NCBI GenBank assembly: GCA_938042265.1
Contig: CALIRN010000012.1
Coordinates: 1-8,376, forward strand
DNA: 8,376 nt
Source of the DNA: an uncultured Eubacteriaceae bacterium
GTDB taxonomy: Bacteria; Bacillota; Clostridia; Lachnospirales; CAG-274
Direction of reading: 5' to 3'
The position numbers and the translations under genes are program-made. Under the pieces are notes generated by a model. It saw nothing but the letters and a program-made list of their open reading frames with translations, was not told where the DNA came from and did not search any database. This document shows positions 6,988 through 8,376 of this stretch, piece after piece; position 1 is the first letter of the stretch, and every line of letters begins with the position of its first letter.

Positions 6988-7983
6988 TTACTCTTTATCA
7001 TTATATCCATTAGGGTGTGTACTGTGCCACCTCCATGCGGTTTCAATAATCATTGGCAGTGTATTGAATTTCGGCTGCCAATTAAGCTCCTCAACAGCCT
7101 TTTTACTTGATGCAATAAGTATAGGAGGATCACCCGCACGTCTGCCCTCGGTAAGAACCTTAATTGGTCTGCCGCTTACCTGCTTTGCAGCCTCTATAAC
7201 CTGCTTAACGGAAAAGCCTGTACCGTTGCCAAGATTATATATAGCTGAAGTATCGTCCCTATCAATCTTTTCCAACGCCTTGATATGAGCATCGGCTAAA
7301 TCCGTCACATGAATATAATCACGTATACAGGTGCCGTCTGCCGTAGGATAATCATCCCCAAAAATTGAAATATGCTCCCTTATCCCTGCCGCCGCTTGGA
7401 GAATAATAGGTATAAGATGACTTTCAGGAGAATGGTCCTCGCCGATTTCACCGCTGATATGAGCACCTGCCGCATTAAAATAACGCAGTACAACATACCT
7501 GATGCCATAAGCCCTGTCAGACCACTTAAGCATCTTTTCAACAGTAAGCTTTGTTTCCCCATAAGGATTTATAGGCTCTGTAGGGTCACTTTCCACAATA
7601 GGTATACTCTTTGGCTCACCATAGGCAGCTGCCGTTGAGGAAAACACAATTTTTTTGACCCCCGCACGGTTCATAGCCTCCAATAGTCTTAATGTGCCGT
7701 AAACATTATTGTCAAAATAGGTAAGAGGCTGTGAGCAGCTTTCACCCACAAGTGAAAATGCCGCAAAGTCTATAACCGCATCAATCTTATTTTCATTAAA
7801 AACCCTGTCGATTGCCTCCTCATCCCTAAGATCACCTATATAAAACTTTGCGTCCTTATGGACGGCAGCCTTATGTCCCTTTACAAGGCTGTCAAAAACC
7901 ACAACACTGTGTCCCTGCTCAATCAGCTCATATACAGTGTGACTGCCTATATAGCCCGCACCGCCGCAGACAAGTACCCTCAT
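6988..7983 (-). CDS. galE: UDP-glucose 4-epimerase
   Basis: This cytosolic enzyme interconverts UDP-glucose and UDP-galactose with bound NAD in the Leloir pathway and supplies galactose units for surface glycans. The 331 residues match the usual family length. The N-terminal Rossmann motif is GGAGYIG (7-13). SSTAAAYG (115-122) supplies catalytic T117 at the Ser124 position of the E. coli enzyme. YGETK (141-145) is the YxxxK catalytic pair, Y141 and K145. Further family motifs are RYFNAAG (167-173), DYPTADGTCIRDYIHV (211-226), YNLGNGTG (249-256) and RRAGDP (281-286). The position matching E. coli Cys299, which influences N-acetyl-sugar acceptance, appears to be L289; specificity is not settled by this. 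The start at 7983 is chosen because GGAGGT lies seven bases upstream and MRVLVCGGAGYIG is the normal N-terminus. A more upstream ATG at 8046 would add an implausible hydrophobic stretch and read through the promoter. It stands alone, with no other galactose genes in view. Confidence 0.97.
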   Translation of the reverse strand: MRVLVCGGAGYIGSHTVYELIEQGHSVVVFDSLVKGHKAAVHKDAKFYIGDLRDEEAIDRVFNENKIDAVIDFAAFSLVGESCSQPLTYFDNNVYGTLRLLEAMNRAGVKKIVFSSTAAAYGEPKSIPIVESDPTEPINPYGETKLTVEKMLKWSDRAYGIRYVVLRYFNAAGAHISGEIGEDHSPESHLIPIILQAAAGIREHISIFGDDYPTADGTCIRDYIHVTDLADAHIKALEKIDRDDTSAIYNLGNGTGFSVKQVIEAAKQVSGRPIKVLTEGRRAGDPPILIASSKKAVEELNWQPKFNTLPMIIETAWRWHSTHPNGYNDKE

Positions 7984-7990
7984 AACAAAA

Positions 7991-7996
7991 ACCTCC
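7991..7996 (-). promoter_or_regulatory. Ribosome binding site of galE
   Basis: GGAGGT on the minus strand, seven bases before the ATG at 7983. It decides between this start and the in-frame ATG at 8046. Confidence 0.85.
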
Positions 7997-8017
7997 GATG
8001 AATAAATAATTATTGTT

Positions 8018-8046
8018 ATAATAGCATAAAACATATACATTTTCAA
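8018..8046 (-). promoter_or_regulatory. Promoter of galE
   Basis: On the minus strand TTGAAA (8046-8041) and TATTAT (8023-8018) are separated by exactly 17 bases, with a TG one base before the -10 box (extended -10). This predicts a transcript start near 8011 and a leader of about 28 bases. Confidence 0.7.
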
Positions 8047-8092
8047 CCTAAATTGCCGTATTGTTACACTTTTATTACAACGTAATATTTTG

Positions 8093-8122
8093 TTGAAAAT
8101 TCCATTAATGCTGTTGTATAAT
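8093..8122 (+). promoter_or_regulatory. Promoter of the foldase lipoprotein gene
   Basis: TTGAAA at 8093-8098 and a perfect TATAAT at 8117-8122, spaced 18 bases, face right. The predicted leader is about 55 bases. The promoter diverges from that of galE, with 46 bases between the two -35 boxes. Confidence 0.65.
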
Positions 8123-8134
8123 AAGTTATATAGT

Positions 8135-8158
8135 AGGGAATTTTCTTTCGTTTTCCCT
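8135..8158 (+). other. Small inverted repeat in the foldase leader
   Basis: AGGGAA (8135-8140) pairs with TTCCCT (8153-8158) across a 12-base pyrimidine-rich loop. It lies just after the predicted transcript start and could be a 5' stabilising stem or a binding site. There is no T-run, so it is not a terminator. It may be chance. Confidence 0.3.
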
Positions 8159-8172
8159 TGATTATTGTCATT

Positions 8173-8179
8173 GGTGGTG
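8173..8179 (+). promoter_or_regulatory. Ribosome binding site of the foldase gene
   Basis: GGTGGTG, an imperfect GGAGGTG, five bases before the ATG at 8185. It is weaker than the other sites in the window but supports this start. Confidence 0.6.
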
Positions 8180-8184
8180 AATTT

Positions 8185-8376
8185 ATGAAAAGGATTACAT
8201 CCGTTTTACTTTTAATTTTTATTCTTTTTTCTCTTTGTGCCTGTTCAGGCGGCAATAACGATTATGTACTGACAATCAACGGCAGTAAAATAAGCAAGGG
8301 CGAATATATGGTGTATCTCTACGAGCAGAAAAAGAGCTTTGAGGAACGGGGCGGCACTGATATATGGGAGGCTGAC
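8185..8376 (+). CDS. Lipoprotein, PrsA/SurA-N-type peptidyl-prolyl isomerase, N-terminal 64 residues
   Basis: The gene opens at 8185 and runs off the right edge. The N-terminus is a lipoprotein signal: MKR, a hydrophobic run LLLIFILF, then the lipobox LCAC at 17-20, with C20 as the predicted lipidated residue after cleavage by signal peptidase II. The mature part begins with a Gly/Asn-rich tether and then VLTINGSKISKGEYMVYLY (28-46) and FEERGGTDIWEAD (52-64). This resembles the SurA/PrsA N-terminal chaperone segment typical of clostridial foldases (V-x-x-V-N-G-x-x-I-S-K-x-E-F/Y). Such proteins sit on the outer face of the membrane and help exported proteins fold. The catalytic isomerase domain, if present, is outside the window, so the enzyme call is from family resemblance only. 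It is transcribed divergently from galE. Confidence 0.8.
   Translation, partial: MKRITSVLLLIFILFSLCACSGGNNDYVLTINGSKISKGEYMVYLYEQKKSFEERGGTDIWEAD

Noticed and set aside
6821..7288. Plus-strand frames overlapping the 3' end of galE
   Set aside because: They are antisense to well-conserved galE sequence and cross the hairpin cluster.
7984..8046. Upstream in-frame ATG for galE at 8046
   Set aside because: It would lie at the -35 box of the galE promoter and add a hydrophobic extension not found in the family; the ATG at 7983 has a better ribosome binding site.
8064..8255. Minus-strand 63-codon frame opposite the foldase start
   Set aside because: It overlaps the promoter and signal peptide region of the foldase gene, is basic low-complexity sequence and has no recognisable motif.

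Overview
The window looks like part of the chromosome of a low-GC Gram-positive anaerobe of the class Clostridia, probably a Ruminococcaceae/Oscillospiraceae-like gut bacterium. This is inferred from AT-rich codon use, strong AGGAGG-type ribosome binding sites, a type I dockerin, a clostridial-style YD-repeat surface protein, an IS1182-type transposase remnant and a PrsA/SurA-like lipoprotein. No rRNA or other marker gene fixes the species.

Layout, left to right. Positions 1-4830 (minus strand) are one uninterrupted reading frame of 1610 codons: the N-terminal part of a giant secreted RHS/YD-repeat protein whose C-terminus, where a toxin or variable domain would sit, lies beyond position 1. 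Positions 4833-6359 (minus) encode a 508-residue secreted protein with two related beta-rich domains, a type I dockerin between them and a cohesin-like C-terminal domain. Its stop codon lies 2 bases before the RHS start, and the RHS ribosome binding site is inside its last codons, so the two are very likely one translationally coupled operon. Positions 6392-6659 hold a multiply deleted, frameshifted IS1182-family transposase remnant. Positions 6737-6979 hold a dense run of seven hairpins interspersed with three TATAAT boxes; one of the hairpins is the probable intrinsic terminator of galE. Positions 6988-7983 (minus) encode UDP-glucose 4-epimerase (galE). Positions 7984-8184 are a divergent promoter region. 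From 8185 (plus) a lipoprotein foldase of the PrsA/SurA-N type begins and runs off the right edge.

Functionally, galE (nucleotide sugars for cell-surface glycans) and the foldase are ordinary housekeeping genes. The accessory part is the dockerin/cohesin-like protein plus the RHS protein. Both have signal peptides, so both should act outside the membrane. A dockerin protein co-expressed with a giant YD-repeat protein suggests a surface or scaffold-attached two-component module; this is inference, with no enzyme domain visible in the part shown. The accessory operon sits next to a dead insertion sequence and an unusual hairpin cluster, which may mark a site of past rearrangement.
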